Positions 43,464-53,625 of a stretch of 55,306 nt of DNA are shown piece after piece (position 1 is the first letter of the stretch; every line of letters begins with the position of its first letter). This DNA is from Alphaproteobacteria bacterium (GTDB taxonomy: Bacteria; Pseudomonadota; Alphaproteobacteria; Elsterales; Elsteraceae). Where the stretch lies: contig RDXE01000057.1 of assembly GCA_004292755.1 (NCBI GenBank), positions 1 to 55,306 on the forward strand, read 5' to 3'. The notes beneath the pieces are model-generated. The model saw only the letters and a list, made by a program, of their open reading frames with translations, was not told where the DNA came from and ran no database searches. The position numbers and the translations under genes were made by a program.

Positions 43464-44591
43464 CTACCACCCATTCACCCGCGGCCAGACGGCGGTGATC
43501 GTGCGGGTGCCGTCGACGACGTGGTAGCGGTCGAAGGCGGCGGCGGTCATGCAGATGTGGTTGGTGGCGATGCGCACGAGACTGCCGACGGGCAGGCGGG
43601 CGCAATCGGCCGGGTTGGGCAGACGGATCACGCCGTGTTCCTGGTTGGCGCGCTCTACCAGAGCGCGCCCGAAGCTTGGTTGCCCGTCGAGGTCCAACAG
43701 CAGACCGTAGCCGTAGTCGGTGGGGGCCGACGCGGTGCTGCGGTCTTTCGACAGGGCGATGCCACCTGCATCCACCAACACCACTCCCTCGGCCGGGCGC
43801 ACGCTGGTGACACTCGCGAGCACGGTAACGGCGATGCTGTCGAGCGGGTCGCCCGCCAGTTGGATTTGGAACAAATCCTGGAACATATAAACGCCGGGTC
43901 GCGCCTCGGTCACGCCATCCAGGCGGTTGGCAAAGCGCGCAGTGGGGGTGGAGCCGACGGAGATCATGCTCACCGCCACCCCTGCAGATCGAAGCCGCTC
44001 GGCTGCGGTCACCGCGGCAACACGCTCTGATTCCGCAACCACAGCGGCCTCAGCTGGCGTCTGGCAGCCATAGGAGTGGCCGCCATGGGTCATCACGCCG
44101 ATGCAACACGGACCAAGGGCGGCGGCGACGGCCAGCAATTGCTCACTGTCTGGGGCAACACCGGCGCGGTGCTCGCCGCAATCAACTTCTACCACGGTGC
44201 GGATTGCCAAACCCTCGGCTGTCGCGAGGGCGGCGATGGCACGGGCAGCACCGACGTCATCGGTGGTCAGCACAAGGTTCACCCCGCGGCGGATCAAGGC
44301 TGCGGCGCGCGCAAGCTTTTGGGGCGTGATGCCAACGGCGTAGAGCTGATCGGTGAAGCCAGCCTGGGCGAAGTAGTCTGCCTCCGCCAGGGTCGAAACC
44401 GCGATACCGCCGGCCTGACCGGCAATGGCCCGCCGTGCAACCTCCACGGATTTCGCGGTTTTGAGATGCGGGCGCAGGCGCACCCCATGGCGACCGACGG
44501 CCGTGGCCATGGTGGTGAGGTTGCGCTCCAGCGTCGGGCGATCCAGCACCAGGGCTGGTGTCGCCAAGGTTTCTAGTGTGCTGTCGCCCAT
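43464..44591 (-). CDS. D-serine dehydratase-like/D-threonine aldolase-type PLP enzyme
   Basis: A 375-residue fold-type III PLP enzyme (alanine racemase-like N-terminal barrel plus the DSD1 C-terminal domain), from ATG 44591 preceded by AAGAGGG. The PLP Lys is in RLRPHLKTAKS (about residue 50). Other landmarks are EVDCGEHRAGV, MTHGGHSYG, SVGSTPTAR and ARPGVYMFQD. The metal-binding C-terminus ends with ATNHICMTAAAFDRYHVVDG, carrying the His and Cys expected to hold zinc. It probably cleaves a D-3-hydroxy amino acid (D-serine or D-threonine); the exact substrate is not set by the sequence. It lies 22 bases downstream of accA on the same strand. Confidence 0.88.
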   Translation of the reverse strand: MGDSTLETLATPALVLDRPTLERNLTTMATAVGRHGVRLRPHLKTAKSVEVARRAIAGQAGGIAVSTLAEADYFAQAGFTDQLYAVGITPQKLARAAALIRRGVNLVLTTDDVGAARAIAALATAEGLAIRTVVEVDCGEHRAGVAPDSEQLLAVAAALGPCCIGVMTHGGHSYGCQTPAEAAVVAESERVAAVTAAERLRSAGVAVSMISVGSTPTARFANRLDGVTEARPGVYMFQDLFQIQLAGDPLDSIAVTVLASVTSVRPAEGVVLVDAGGIALSKDRSTASAPTDYGYGLLLDLDGQPSFGRALVERANQEHGVIRLPNPADCARLPVGSLVRIATNHICMTAAAFDRYHVVDGTRTITAVWPRVNGW

Positions 44592-44613
44592 GCTGCCCTC
44601 TTGGCTGCCGCGG

Positions 44614-45567
44614 TCACAGCCCTTGGCGGCCCATCTCCAGGAACTTTTGGCGCCGCTCGGCCACCAGATGCGCACCATCCTTGCCGACCAGGTCGGTCAG
44701 GGCGGCGTCAATCGCGTTGCCCAGAGCCGTGAACGCGGCCTCGCGGTCGCGGTGGGCGCCGCCCAACGGCTCGGTCACCACACCATCGATCACACCAAGC
44801 TTCAGCAGGTCTTGGGCGGTAAGCCGCAGCGCCTCAGCCGCATCGGCTGCATTGTCGGAGGACCGCCACAGAATAGATGCGCACCCCTCCGGGCTGATCA
44901 CGGAGTACACGGCATGTTCCAGCATCAGCACCCGGTTGGCTGCGGCGATGGCAATGGCACCACCAGACCCACCCTCGCCAATCACCACGGCGACGAAGGG
45001 AACCGACAGGCTGAGGCCGCGGTCGATCGCCGCCGCGATGGCTTCCGCCTGACCGCGTGCTTCGGCATCCACGCCGGGGTAGGCGCCAGCGGTGTCGACA
45101 AACGCAATCACTGGCAGTTTGAACCGCTCCGCCAGATCCATCAGGCGCTTGGCCTTGCGATAGCCTTCCGGGCGCGCCATGCCGAAATTGTGGCGCACGC
45201 GTGAGGCCATGTCGTGGCCCTTCTCATGCGCGATCACCATGACAGAGCGACCACGGAAGCGACCGACGCCGCCGACAATCGCGCGGTCTTCTGAAAAGGC
45301 CCGGTCCCCAGCCAGACTGGTAAACTCCGCCAGCAAGGCCTGGATGCAGTCCAGCCCGTGGGGACGCTCCGGATGGCGGGCGACCTGGACCTTTTGCCAC
45401 GCGGTCAGCTTGGCATAGGTTTGGCGCAGCAGCTTGTCGGTCTTCTGCTCCAGCCGCTTCACTTCCGAGGCAATGTCGATGTCCGACTGCGCCGTCATAT
45501 GGCGCAGCTCGTCGATCTTGGCCTCTAGCTCGGCGATTGGCTTTTCAAAGTCGAGGAAAGTCCGCAT
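44614..45567 (-). CDS. accA: Acetyl-CoA carboxylase carboxyltransferase subunit alpha
   Basis: A 317-residue carboxyltransferase alpha subunit, normal for AccA, from ATG 45567 (MRTFLDFEKPIAELEAKI). The frame runs further upstream but into sequence antisense to the chemoreceptor gene. Landmarks: KLTAWQKVQVARHPERPHGL, LDCIQALLAEF, the biotin/CoA-binding core VIAFVDTAGAYPGVDAEARG, GEGGSGGAIAIAAANRVLML and YSVISPEGCASILWR. With AccD it transfers the carboxyl group from biotin to acetyl-CoA in fatty acid synthesis. Neither accD nor accBC is in the window. Confidence 0.97.
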   Translation of the reverse strand: MRTFLDFEKPIAELEAKIDELRHMTAQSDIDIASEVKRLEQKTDKLLRQTYAKLTAWQKVQVARHPERPHGLDCIQALLAEFTSLAGDRAFSEDRAIVGGVGRFRGRSVMVIAHEKGHDMASRVRHNFGMARPEGYRKAKRLMDLAERFKLPVIAFVDTAGAYPGVDAEARGQAEAIAAAIDRGLSLSVPFVAVVIGEGGSGGAIAIAAANRVLMLEHAVYSVISPEGCASILWRSSDNAADAAEALRLTAQDLLKLGVIDGVVTEPLGGAHRDREAAFTALGNAIDAALTDLVGKDGAHLVAERRQKFLEMGRQGL

Positions 45568-45646
45568 GTCCCGTGTTCCGCCCGGCGTGACGCGGCGCAC
45601 CATGGCAGGCGGGTGACAGAAGTCAACGGCGGCATGTGGCCGTGCC

Positions 45647-46657
45647 TCATGCCTCCAGGCTGCCGCGCGCTTGTGCGGCCACGCTGGACAGCCGCGCCAG
45701 CACTTCGGAAATCGCGTCGGCTGATCTGGCACTCGCCTCGCCAATGCGGGCAAGGTCGCTGATCGCTTGGCGAATAGCATCCCCGCTGGCCTGCTGCTGC
45801 GCCGTCGCTGTCGCAATCGCCTGCGCCATCCGGTCCGACTTGCGCACCCGACGCGCCACTTCGGCGATGGTGGCGGTAACGTCTTGTGCGTTGGTCAACC
45901 CGCGATCGGCATCGCCTGCAGCGCGTCCCGACAAAGCATCGATCTCGCGCGCAAGACCGCCGGAGGTGTCGGCCAGTTTGCGCACCTCCTCCGCCACGAC
46001 GGCGAAGCCGCGCCCTTGCTCGCCTGCGCGCGCGGCCTCAATGGCGGCGTTCAGCGACAGCATGTTGGTTTGCTGGGCAATGCCAGCGATGGATTGGGAA
46101 ATGCGCCCGATTTCGGTGGAGGAGGCAGCAATTGCCTCAACGGCTTGCTCCAGCGCCTCGACCTTCTCCAAGCCCAAATCCGTGTGGCGCCGCGCCTGAC
46201 CCGCTTGATGGCTGGCTGCCAAGCTGCTGTCAGCGACTGAGGCAAGCGCCTCCATCGATTGCTCGACAGCGCGGGACAAGCGTGCGATGGCGGCTGCTTG
46301 TTGCTCCGCCCCTGCGGCAACGGCCCCAACCGACTGCACGGCCTGTTCGGCTGCGCGGGCGACGTCGGCAATCTCGGTGGCGAGGCGTGCGCGCCGCTGG
46401 CTCTCGGCTGCCCAGGCCGCCTCAGCCTCTGCTTGCAACTGGGGGGACTGGGTTGCGCTTGGCGTCAACTTGCCTTTGACCAGGGGTAGGGCGATCACTG
46501 CCATGGTGATGGCAAGGGCGGCTGCGGGCAGCGGCTCCAACGGACCGATCGCCAGCATCACCACCACAGGGGCGACAGCCACCACCAAACCATAGCTCAG
46601 CACTGCAGAGAGGGCGGCCTTGGTGGGACCAGTGCGCCGTGTCGTCTCAGATGCCAT
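45647..46657 (-). CDS. Methyl-accepting chemotaxis protein-like receptor
   Basis: A 336-residue protein from ATG 46657 ([20 protein letters not shown]). Two close hydrophobic helices (about 12-65) with almost no periplasmic loop are followed directly by a signalling domain. The hairpin tip is [20 protein letters not shown], then [21 protein letters not shown]. Neither HAMP nor a periplasmic sensor domain is present, so it probably senses a membrane or cytoplasmic signal. It is divergent from the S12 gene. Confidence 0.9.
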   Translation of the reverse strand: MASETTRRTGPTKAALSAVLSYGLVVAVAPVVVMLAIGPLEPLPAAALAITMAVIALPLVKGKLTPSATQSPQLQAEAEAAWAAESQRRARLATEIADVARAAEQAVQSVGAVAAGAEQQAAAIARLSRAVEQSMEALASVADSSLAASHQAGQARRHTDLGLEKVEALEQAVEAIAASSTEIGRISQSIAGIAQQTNMLSLNAAIEAARAGEQGRGFAVVAEEVRKLADTSGGLAREIDALSGRAAGDADRGLTNAQDVTATIAEVARRVRKSDRMAQAIATATAQQQASGDAIRQAISDLARIGEASARSADAISEVLARLSSVAAQARGSLEA

Positions 46658-46772
46658 GGGTTTGCCCTCTTTCTCCGTCCATCCTGCCAGGGAGCCAGCG
46701 CCCAGATCTCGACGCCCTCCGTGAGACAGTCTAGGAGAGGGTGAGACAGCGCGCCACAGGCGAGGAACGGAG

Positions 46773-48398
46773 ATGATCGGATCGTTGGATCGATTGCATC
46801 TGGAGCGTGGCATCCGACGCTTGATTGCCCCGTGGGACCGCCTGGACAGTCCAGGCGTCGTGGTCGGTGTTGCCGAGGCAGGCGAGGTGCTGGCCCGTCT
46901 GGCCGTTGGCGCGGCATCGGTTGAGCATCAGGTTGCGATGACGCCGGAGCATCGGTTTGCGATTGCCTCGGTCACCGAGCAATTCGTCTCCGCTGCCGCC
47001 CTGCTGCTGGGGCAGCAAGGGTTACTTGATCTGGATGGGGATGCGCGGGAGGTGGTGCCGGAGTTGGCCGACTTCCCCCACCGGGTCACGCTGCGCCAGA
47101 TGATGGACAACACCGCGGGCCTGCGGGACTTCCTGGAGATTGGCCGCTTCGGCGGTGTTGATACCGACACACCCATGGACGAAGCGCGGTTGCGCGCCGG
47201 AATCGCCCGCCAGCGCGCAGGCAATTTCCACCCTGGGACCCGCTATCTCTACTCCAACAGCAACTTCCTGCTGCTGGGCGATGCTGTGGCGCGGGTGGCA
47301 GGGGGTGATTTGGCCGCAGCCCTGGATCGGTTGCTGTTCCAGCCTGCTGGCATGGCAGCAACTGCGCTGGTCAGCAGCCCGCGTCCCGTGCTGCCCGGCT
47401 TGGCCAGTGGCTATGTCCTGGATCGGGCGGGCGTGCTGGTGCAGGCGCGGCAGGGATTTCCCAAGGGCGGAGAAGGCGGGTTGGTCTCGTGTGTGGATGA
47501 TTTGCTGATCTGGCACCGGCAATTGCTCGGTCAGGCGCCGCTGGGCCCTGTGCTGGCCGACCAACTGGCTGAGCGGCGTTGCTTTGCCAATGGTGTCCTC
47601 AATCCCTACGGCGCTGGATTGGAGGGGACAAGCTGGCGGGGCTTGCGGGTGCTGGGTCACGGTGGCTTGTGGCCCGGCTATCGAACCCAGGTTCTGCTGT
47701 TTCCCGACCGGGCGTTGAGCGTTGTGGTGTTGACCAACACTGGCGCTGTGGACCCCTGGATCCTTGCCCGGCGCATCACCGATCTACGCCTGGATGCCCG
47801 CGGTCCAACCTTGCCGGGGTGGCGAGTGGCGCCAGCAGCTGCCGTAGCGGGTCGGACCGGCACCTTCGTTGCGCCCGAGCTTGGCGCTTCCCTCACCGTG
47901 CGGGTGGGGGAGGGGGATAGCGCCATAGTCGACACCAATGGCAGCAGCCTGCCTCTGCTGGACTTGGGCGACGGTCGGTTGACCTTGGCCAGCGGCACGG
48001 CCCGATTGGCGCTCAGCCCCGACGGCACCGGCTGGCGGGCAACCCTCGATGCTGGCGTGACAGCATCCTTTGCCCCCGTCGTGGCATCGGTCCCACTGCC
48101 TAAGGGACTGGTGGGGCGCTACCAGTCGACCGATATGGCAACGGTGTGGACGGTGCATCCCGCGCCAACCACGGACGCGGTCAGTCTGACCGTGTCAGTC
48201 GACGGACCCTACGTCCGTGCTGACGGTTGGACCCTGACACCTTTGACAGAGGCTCTGGTGACTGTTGAGCCTGTCTCTGCCTGGCTCACACTGCGCTATG
48301 ATGTGCAGGTGGAGCGCGATGCGGCGGGTGGTGTCGCTGCACTGGTGGTGAGCAGCGGTCGCTCCAAGTCCGTGCGGTTTGAGCGGATGGTGTCATGA
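46773..48398 (+). CDS. S12 (D-aminopeptidase/beta-lactamase-like) homologue with SxxE in place of SxxK
   Basis: A 541-residue protein close in length and architecture to D-aminopeptidase (DAP) of family S12: an N-terminal beta-lactamase-fold domain and C-terminal beta-barrel domains. The active-site motif reads S66-V-T-E69 in [14 protein letters not shown], where DAP has S-V-S-K. The general-base lysine is thus Glu (codon GAG). The second motif Tyr-Ser-Asn ([10 protein letters not shown]) and the third HGG ([13 protein letters not shown]) are intact. Either the enzyme is inactive or another residue substitutes for the base. There is no signal peptide. Start ATG 46773 follows ACGGAG. The stop overlaps the start of the secreted HExxH protein (ATGA). 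Confidence 0.88.
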   Translation: MIGSLDRLHLERGIRRLIAPWDRLDSPGVVVGVAEAGEVLARLAVGAASVEHQVAMTPEHRFAIASVTEQFVSAAALLLGQQGLLDLDGDAREVVPELADFPHRVTLRQMMDNTAGLRDFLEIGRFGGVDTDTPMDEARLRAGIARQRAGNFHPGTRYLYSNSNFLLLGDAVARVAGGDLAAALDRLLFQPAGMAATALVSSPRPVLPGLASGYVLDRAGVLVQARQGFPKGGEGGLVSCVDDLLIWHRQLLGQAPLGPVLADQLAERRCFANGVLNPYGAGLEGTSWRGLRVLGHGGLWPGYRTQVLLFPDRALSVVVLTNTGAVDPWILARRITDLRLDARGPTLPGWRVAPAAAVAGRTGTFVAPELGASLTVRVGEGDSAIVDTNGSSLPLLDLGDGRLTLASGTARLALSPDGTGWRATLDAGVTASFAPVVASVPLPKGLVGRYQSTDMATVWTVHPAPTTDAVSLTVSVDGPYVRADGWTLTPLTEALVTVEPVSAWLTLRYDVQVERDAAGGVAALVVSSGRSKSVRFERMVS

Positions 48399-49048
48399 GA
48401 GCTGAAACACGCGTGTGGGCGACCGTCTGGCTGGTGGTTGGCACGGTGCTGTCGGCACCAGCGCTGGCCTGCCAGGCAAGTCCCACAGACGTCGCTGTCG
48501 CCCCCGTGTTTGAGCCGTTTGTCCAGGATCTGACTCAATCCGTGACCCGCCTTGAAACTGTTGCGCGCACGGCCCCGGGGGCCGTCGCCCATCCCGGTCG
48601 CACGGCGGGATTGTGGATGGCGGAGTTGTTTGTCGAGTATCAGGCCCGCATCGAAGTTATTCCTGACCGGGTCCAGCCATGCGTGCGTCTAACCCGCGTC
48701 GAGGGGCGATTCGGGTTTCGCAATGCCAAGCTGATGGTCGCGCGGGAACTGGCGGCCGATGCCTGTACCCGTGAGGCTGTCATTGCCCATGAGGAGTTGC
48801 ACGCGGCCGCCGACCATGCCGTGCTGCGCGACTATCATTCGCGTTTGGTGGCAGCGATCCAACAGATCAGGGGCAATTTCCGCAGCGATCAAGCCTTGCG
48901 CAGCCAACTGCAAGCAACCGTCACCACTGTCTTTGAGGCCGCGGCCCGAGATCGCGCCGCTCGACAACAGGCCATTGATACTGCTGAGGAATATGCCCGA
49001 GTGAACGCCAAATGCGACGGTCGCATCGGTCGCCTGCTGCACCGCTGA
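48395..49048 (+). CDS. Putative secreted zinc-dependent protein with HExxH motif
   Basis: A 217-residue protein with a signal peptide ([19 protein letters not shown], predicted cut after ALA) and a zincin-like motif H132-E-E-L-H136 in [13 protein letters not shown]. Cysteines before it (LAADAC) and in the N-terminal region (QPCVRL, ALACQA) could form disulfides. The C-terminal third is a charged helix ([20 protein letters not shown]). I do not recognise a named family with certainty, and protease activity is only suggested by the motif. Translationally coupled (ATGA) to the S12 homologue, so the two may share a substrate or pathway. Confidence 0.75.
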   Translation: MRAETRVWATVWLVVGTVLSAPALACQASPTDVAVAPVFEPFVQDLTQSVTRLETVARTAPGAVAHPGRTAGLWMAELFVEYQARIEVIPDRVQPCVRLTRVEGRFGFRNAKLMVARELAADACTREAVIAHEELHAAADHAVLRDYHSRLVAAIQQIRGNFRSDQALRSQLQATVTTVFEAAARDRAARQQAIDTAEEYARVNAKCDGRIGRLLHR

Positions 49049-49164
49049 GGGCCAGGGCTTCATCGGCTCTCTAGCGTTTGGGCTTGCGGCAGCCAGTTGG
49101 CGGCGCGGCGGACTGCCCCATCCACCCTTGCCGTGCGCGGTCAGGCGCGCTACGCCAACGCCAA

Positions 49165-49181
49165 CGCTCGCAGTACGAGCG
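49165..49181 (+). promoter_or_regulatory. Dyad CGCTCG-N5-CGAGCG ahead of liuB
   Basis: A perfect 6-bp inverted repeat with a 5-base centre ends 18 bases before ATG 49200, beside the Shine-Dalgarno AGGGGAGGGG. It could be an operator for a regulator of the leucine-catabolism cluster or an RNA hairpin; no regulator gene is adjacent. Confidence 0.3.
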
Positions 49182-49199
49182 AACAGGGGAGGGGCGTCC

Positions 49200-50807
49200 A
49201 TGCCGGTCTTGCAGTCCGCCATTGATCGCCGGTCGGATGCGTTCAAGACGAACACCGACGCGATGCTGGCGGAGGTGGAAACCTTACGCGGACGGGTCAC
49301 GCGGGTGGCCGAGGGCGGCGGGGCTGCGGCCCGCGACAAGCATGTTGCCCGTGGCAAGCTGCTGCCGCGCGACCGGGTGCGCACGCTGCTGGACATTGGC
49401 TCCCCGTTCCTGGAAATCGGCCAGCTTGCCGCCTTTGGCATGTATGAGGACGAGGTGCCCTCGGCCGGGATGATCTGCGGTATCGGTCGGGTGTCGGGGG
49501 TGGAGTGCATGATCGTCGCCAATGATGCGACGGTCAAAGGCGGCACCTACTATCCGATGACTGTAAAAAAGCACCTGCGCGCCCAGACGATCGCCAAGGA
49601 AAATCGCCTACCCTGCGTGTATCTAGTCGATTCCGGTGGCGCCAACCTGCCGAACCAGGACGAGGTGTTTCCAGACCGCGAGCACTTCGGACGCATCTTT
49701 TTCAATCAAGCGACGATGTCGTCGCTGGGCATTCCGCAGATCGCGGTGGTGATGGGGTCCTGCACAGCTGGTGGAGCCTATGTCCCAGCGATGGCCGATG
49801 AGAGTGTCATCGTCCGCAATCAGGGCACGATCTTCCTGGCGGGGCCGCCGCTGGTCAAAGCAGCCACAGGCGAAGTGGTGTCGGCGGAGGATCTGGGTGG
49901 GGCAGATGTCCACACCCGCATCTCTGGCGTGTCCGACCACTATGCCCAGGACGATGCTCACGCCTTGGGCATTGCGCGCCGCTTGGTTGCCAATCTCAAC
50001 CGCACGAAGCCCCATCGGCTTGCGATCCAGCCACCGGCAGCCCCACTCTATGACCCAGCTGAGTTGTATGGGGTGATGCCGGCCGATCTGAAGAAGCCGT
50101 TCGATGTGCGCGAGGTGATCGCCCGCTTGGTTGATGGCTCGGAGTTTGATGAGTTCAAGCAGCTCTATGGGACCACCCTGGTCACAGGGTTTGCCCGCAT
50201 CTGGGGCTATCCAGTTGGCATTGTCGCCAACAACGGCATTCTGTTTGCCGAAAGCGCCCAGAAAGGCGCCCACTTTGTGGAGTTGTGCGGCCAGCGCGGC
50301 ATTCCGCTGGTGTTCTTGCAGAATATCACTGGCTTCATGGTCGGCCGGAAATATGAAAGCGGCGGCATCGCCAAGGATGGCGCCAAAATGGTGACGGCCG
50401 TATCCACCGTCGCAGTGCCGAAATTCACCGTCATCATCGGCAACTCCTTCGGAGCCGGGAACTACGGCATGTGCGGTCGCGCGTACGAGCCGCGGCAATT
50501 GTGGATGTGGCCGAACGCCCGCATCTCAGTGATGGGTGGCGAGCAAGCAGCCAATGTGCTGGCGACCATCCGGCGCGATGCCATGGCGCAGCGCGGCACC
50601 GACTGGCCGGTGGAGGCGGAGGAGCAGTTCAAGGCACCGATCCGGGCGCAGTATGAAACCCAGGGGAATCCCTACTATTCCACGGCCCGACTGTGGGACG
50701 ATGGGATCATCGATCCAGCCGACACTCGCATGGTGCTGGCGCTTGGGATTTCCGCCGCGTTGAACGCACCGATCCCGGACACGCGGTTCGGCCTGTTCCG
50801 GATGTGA
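49200..50807 (+). CDS. liuB: Methylcrotonyl-CoA carboxylase beta (carboxyltransferase) subunit
   Basis: A 535-residue acyl-CoA carboxylase carboxyltransferase from ATG 49200 ([15 protein letters not shown]), with AGGGGAGGGG before it. Landmarks of MccB/Liu[50 protein letters not shown]-type ([16 protein letters not shown]), [39 protein letters not shown], and [20 protein letters not shown] with [12 protein letters not shown]. It carboxylates 3-methylcrotonyl-CoA with LiuD in leucine breakdown. Assignment to MCC rather than propionyl-CoA carboxylase follows from the liuC-D-E context. First gene of the cluster. Confidence 0.95.
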   Translation: MPVLQSAIDRRSDAFKTNTDAMLAEVETLRGRVTRVAEGGGAAARDKHVARGKLLPRDRVRTLLDIGSPFLEIGQLAAFGMYEDEVPSAGMICGIGRVSGVECMIVANDATVKGGTYYPMTVKKHLRAQTIAKENRLPCVYLVDSGGANLPNQDEVFPDREHFGRIFFNQATMSSLGIPQIAVVMGSCTAGGAYVPAMADESVIVRNQGTIFLAGPPLVKAATGEVVSAEDLGGADVHTRISGVSDHYAQDDAHALGIARRLVANLNRTKPHRLAIQPPAAPLYDPAELYGVMPADLKKPFDVREVIARLVDGSEFDEFKQLYGTTLVTGFARIWGYPVGIVANNGILFAESAQKGAHFVELCGQRGIPLVFLQNITGFMVGRKYESGGIAKDGAKMVTAVSTVAVPKFTVIIGNSFGAGNYGMCGRAYEPRQLWMWPNARISVMGGEQAANVLATIRRDAMAQRGTDWPVEAEEQFKAPIRAQYETQGNPYYSTARLWDDGIIDPADTRMVLALGISAALNAPIPDTRFGLFRM

Positions 50808-50815
50808 GGCAAGCG

Positions 50816-51589
50816 ATGCTGACGACTGAGATATCCGCTGCCATCGCCACCATCACCCTCAACCGGCCCGAGGTTCACAACGCCTTCGACGATGCTTTGA
50901 TCGCTGCCCTCACCTCGGCGTTTGAGGCAGTAAGCGCCGACCCCGCGGTGCGCGTGGTGGTGTTGACCGGGGCCGGGCAAAGCTTTTCCGCGGGTGGCGA
51001 TCTGGGCTGGATGCGGCGGATGGCCGACTATAGCCGCGCGCAGAATCTTGCCGATGCCCAGGCGCTGGCGCGTCTGTTGAAAACCATCGACACCTGCCCA
51101 AAGCCAACCATCGCGCGTGTGAACGGCCAAGCCTATGCCGGTGGGCTCGGCTTGATTGCGGCCTGCGACATCGCGATTGCTGTTGCCGGTGCTCAGTTCG
51201 CCGTGACCGAGGCGCGCATCGGGCTGATCCCCAGCGTCATCTCGCCCTATCTAGTGCGGGCGATGGGGGCGCGTGCCTGTCGGCGCCTGTTTCTCACGGC
51301 GGAGCGGTTTGATACCGCCGAAGCCATTCGCCTGGGTCTGGTTCATGAGATGGTGGGGCCGGAAAGTCTGGACGCGGCGGTGCAAAGCGTCGCCGATGAT
51401 CTGACGAAGAACAGCCCCGCTGCCGTGACTGCCGCTAAGGCGTTGATCCGCATGGTGGATCGACCGCTGGATGACGCGCTGATCGAGGCGACGGCCGTGT
51501 CGATTGCCGATCAGCGTGCCAGTCCGGACGGGCGCGAGGGTGTGCAAGCCTTTCTTGAAAAGCGCAAGCCAGTGTGGGGGACGCCATGA
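50816..51589 (+). CDS. liuC: Methylglutaconyl-CoA hydratase (enoyl-CoA hydratase family)
   Basis: A 257-residue crotonase-fold enzyme from ATG 50816 (MLTTEISAAIATITLNRPEV). Oxyanion-hole and active-site regions are visible: TGAGQSFSAGGDLGWMRRMA, VNGQAYAGGLGLIAACDIAI, and FAVTEARIGLIPSVISPYLV with the catalytic Glu. It would hydrate 3-methylglutaconyl-CoA to HMG-CoA. The GGDLGWMRR sequence is characteristic of LiuC/AUH-type hydratases. It is 8 bases after liuB; its stop overlaps the liuD start (ATGA). Confidence 0.92.
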   Translation: MLTTEISAAIATITLNRPEVHNAFDDALIAALTSAFEAVSADPAVRVVVLTGAGQSFSAGGDLGWMRRMADYSRAQNLADAQALARLLKTIDTCPKPTIARVNGQAYAGGLGLIAACDIAIAVAGAQFAVTEARIGLIPSVISPYLVRAMGARACRRLFLTAERFDTAEAIRLGLVHEMVGPESLDAAVQSVADDLTKNSPAAVTAAKALIRMVDRPLDDALIEATAVSIADQRASPDGREGVQAFLEKRKPVWGTP

Positions 51590-53586
51590 TCCGAAGCGTC
51601 TTGATCGCCAACCGCGGCGAGATTGCCTGTCGGGTGATCCGCACGGCGCGGCGCTTGGGCATGCGCACCATTGCGGTGTTTTCTGAGGCAGACCGTGACA
51701 GTCTGGCCGTTGCGATGGCGGATGTTGCCTACCCGATTGGCCCGGCACCGGCGCGCGACAGCTATCTGAGGCACGACAGAATTCTCGCCGTCGCCAAGGC
51801 GAGTGGCGCCGACGCCATCCACCCAGGCTATGGGTTCCTGTCGGAAAACGCTGAGTTTGCAGAGGCCTGCGCGGCTGCGGGGGTGATCTTTATCGGGCCA
51901 CCGGCCTCCGCCATCCGCGCCATGGGCTCCAAATCCGCCTCCAAGCAGTTGATGGAGCGGGCCGGGGTGCCCCTAGTGCCCGGTTATCACGGCGATGACC
52001 AGGACCCGGCACTGTTGGCGGCTGAGGCTGAGCGCATCGGGTATCCCGTATTGATCAAAGCCTCCGCAGGCGGTGGTGGCAAAGGCATGCGGGTGGTGAC
52101 CGCCCCTGCGGAGTTCGCGGAGCAGTTGGCGGGCGCACAGCGCGAGGCCCAGGCGTCCTTCGGAGATCCAAAGGTGCTGGTGGAGAAATACCTCCAGCGC
52201 CCGCGTCACATTGAGATGCAGGTGTTTGCGGACACCCATGGCTCCATCGTGCATTTGTTTGAGCGGGATTGCTCCATCCAGCGGCGCCACCAGAAAGTAT
52301 TCGAGGAGGCGCCAGCGCCCGGCTTCTCCGCTGCCGCGCGTGCGGCGATGGCCAGTGCCGCAACCGACGCGGCGCGGGCGGTCGGCTATGTCGGCGCTGG
52401 GACCGTGGAATTCATTGCCGAAGGCGATGCGTTCTATTTCATGGAAATGAACACGCGACTGCAGGTCGAACATCCTGTGACCGAGGCGATCACCGGCTTC
52501 GATCTCGTGGAATGGCAGTTGCGTGTTGCAGCCGGCGAGCGGCTGCCCGCGGATCAATCTGCCATTCACGCAACCGGGGCTGCGATTGAGGTGCGGCTGT
52601 ATGCGGAGGATGCCGGGCGCGGGTTCCTGCCGCAATCGGGACGGCTGGACCACTTGGTGCTGCCGGAGGGGGAGGGGGTCCGCGTCGACGCTGGAGTGCG
52701 CGCGGGCGATGTCGTCTCCATCCACTATGACCCGATGATCGCCAAGATCATTGCCTGGGGCGCGGATCGCGGTGAGGCATTGCAGCGGCTGGTGCGGGCT
52801 CTGGATGCGACTGAGGTGGCTGGCCTCACCACCAATCTGCCTTTGCTGCAAGCCGTTGCCCGCCATCCCGAGTTTGCCGCGGGCAAGGTCGACACGGGCT
52901 TCATCGCCCGGCATGCCGACGCGGTGGTGCCGCAGGTGGAGCCGGCGGGTCCAGCGGCCTTGGCGCTCGCCACGCTCGCGGTGATTCTGGAAGAACAGGC
53001 CGAAGCCGTTGGGCGTGCGCAAGCAACGCCCGACCCCTGGTCACCCTGGAGCCTTGCCACTGGGTTTCGCATCAACCGCCCGGCGTTGACCGACCATCGG
53101 TTTCGTGATGGTGACCGCGTGATTGATGTCGGGTGCCGGTTTCTGGGGCCAGCGCGCTTCCAACTCACCTTCGATGGTCTGGAACTGGAGGCAGAGGCAG
53201 CCATGCTGCCCGATGGCAGCCTGTCGGCGCGGCTGGATGGCGTGCATTGCCGGGCGCGGGTCGTGCGTATGGGTGAGCGGTTGACGGTGTTTCAGGCCGG
53301 TCGCGCCACAGTGTTGGTGGAGTTGGACCGCCTGGCTGGGGTCACCGGGGCGGAGGGTGTGGTGGGGCGCCTCACCTCGCCCATGCCGGGCCGGGTGTTG
53401 GCGGTGCGCGTGGCCGTGGGCGACACTGTGGCGAAGGGTGTCACACTGATGGTGGTGGAGGCGATGAAGATGGAACACGCCATCCTTGCCCCAGCCGATG
53501 GGGTGGTGGCCTCGATTGCCTATGCCGCTGGCGACACAGTGCAGGAAGGTGCCGAGCTCTTGGTCTTGGAACCGTTGGGCACGTGA
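51586..53586 (+). CDS. liuD: Methylcrotonyl-CoA carboxylase alpha (biotin carboxylase/BCCP) subunit
   Basis: A 666-residue biotin-dependent carboxylase from ATG 51586, overlapping the liuC stop. The biotin carboxylase domain begins SVLIANRGEIACRVIRTARR and includes HPGYGFLSENAEFA, the ATP-binding KASAGGGGKGMRVV, and FYFMEMNTRLQVEHPVTEAI. A linker domain follows, and the C-terminal biotinyl domain has VVEAMKMEHAILAPADG with the biotinylated Lys of MKM (about residue 630). Length fits MccA/LiuD. It provides carboxybiotin to LiuB. Confidence 0.96.
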   Translation: MIRSVLIANRGEIACRVIRTARRLGMRTIAVFSEADRDSLAVAMADVAYPIGPAPARDSYLRHDRILAVAKASGADAIHPGYGFLSENAEFAEACAAAGVIFIGPPASAIRAMGSKSASKQLMERAGVPLVPGYHGDDQDPALLAAEAERIGYPVLIKASAGGGGKGMRVVTAPAEFAEQLAGAQREAQASFGDPKVLVEKYLQRPRHIEMQVFADTHGSIVHLFERDCSIQRRHQKVFEEAPAPGFSAAARAAMASAATDAARAVGYVGAGTVEFIAEGDAFYFMEMNTRLQVEHPVTEAITGFDLVEWQLRVAAGERLPADQSAIHATGAAIEVRLYAEDAGRGFLPQSGRLDHLVLPEGEGVRVDAGVRAGDVVSIHYDPMIAKIIAWGADRGEALQRLVRALDATEVAGLTTNLPLLQAVARHPEFAAGKVDTGFIARHADAVVPQVEPAGPAALALATLAVILEEQAEAVGRAQATPDPWSPWSLATGFRINRPALTDHRFRDGDRVIDVGCRFLGPARFQLTFDGLELEAEAAMLPDGSLSARLDGVHCRARVVRMGERLTVFQAGRATVLVELDRLAGVTGAEGVVGRLTSPMPGRVLAVRVAVGDTVAKGVTLMVVEAMKMEHAILAPADGVVASIAYAAGDTVQEGAELLVLEPLGT

Positions 53587-53625
53587 TGCGGGGATGAGCT
53601 AGGGCAAGACCAAGGGGGGACGCAG

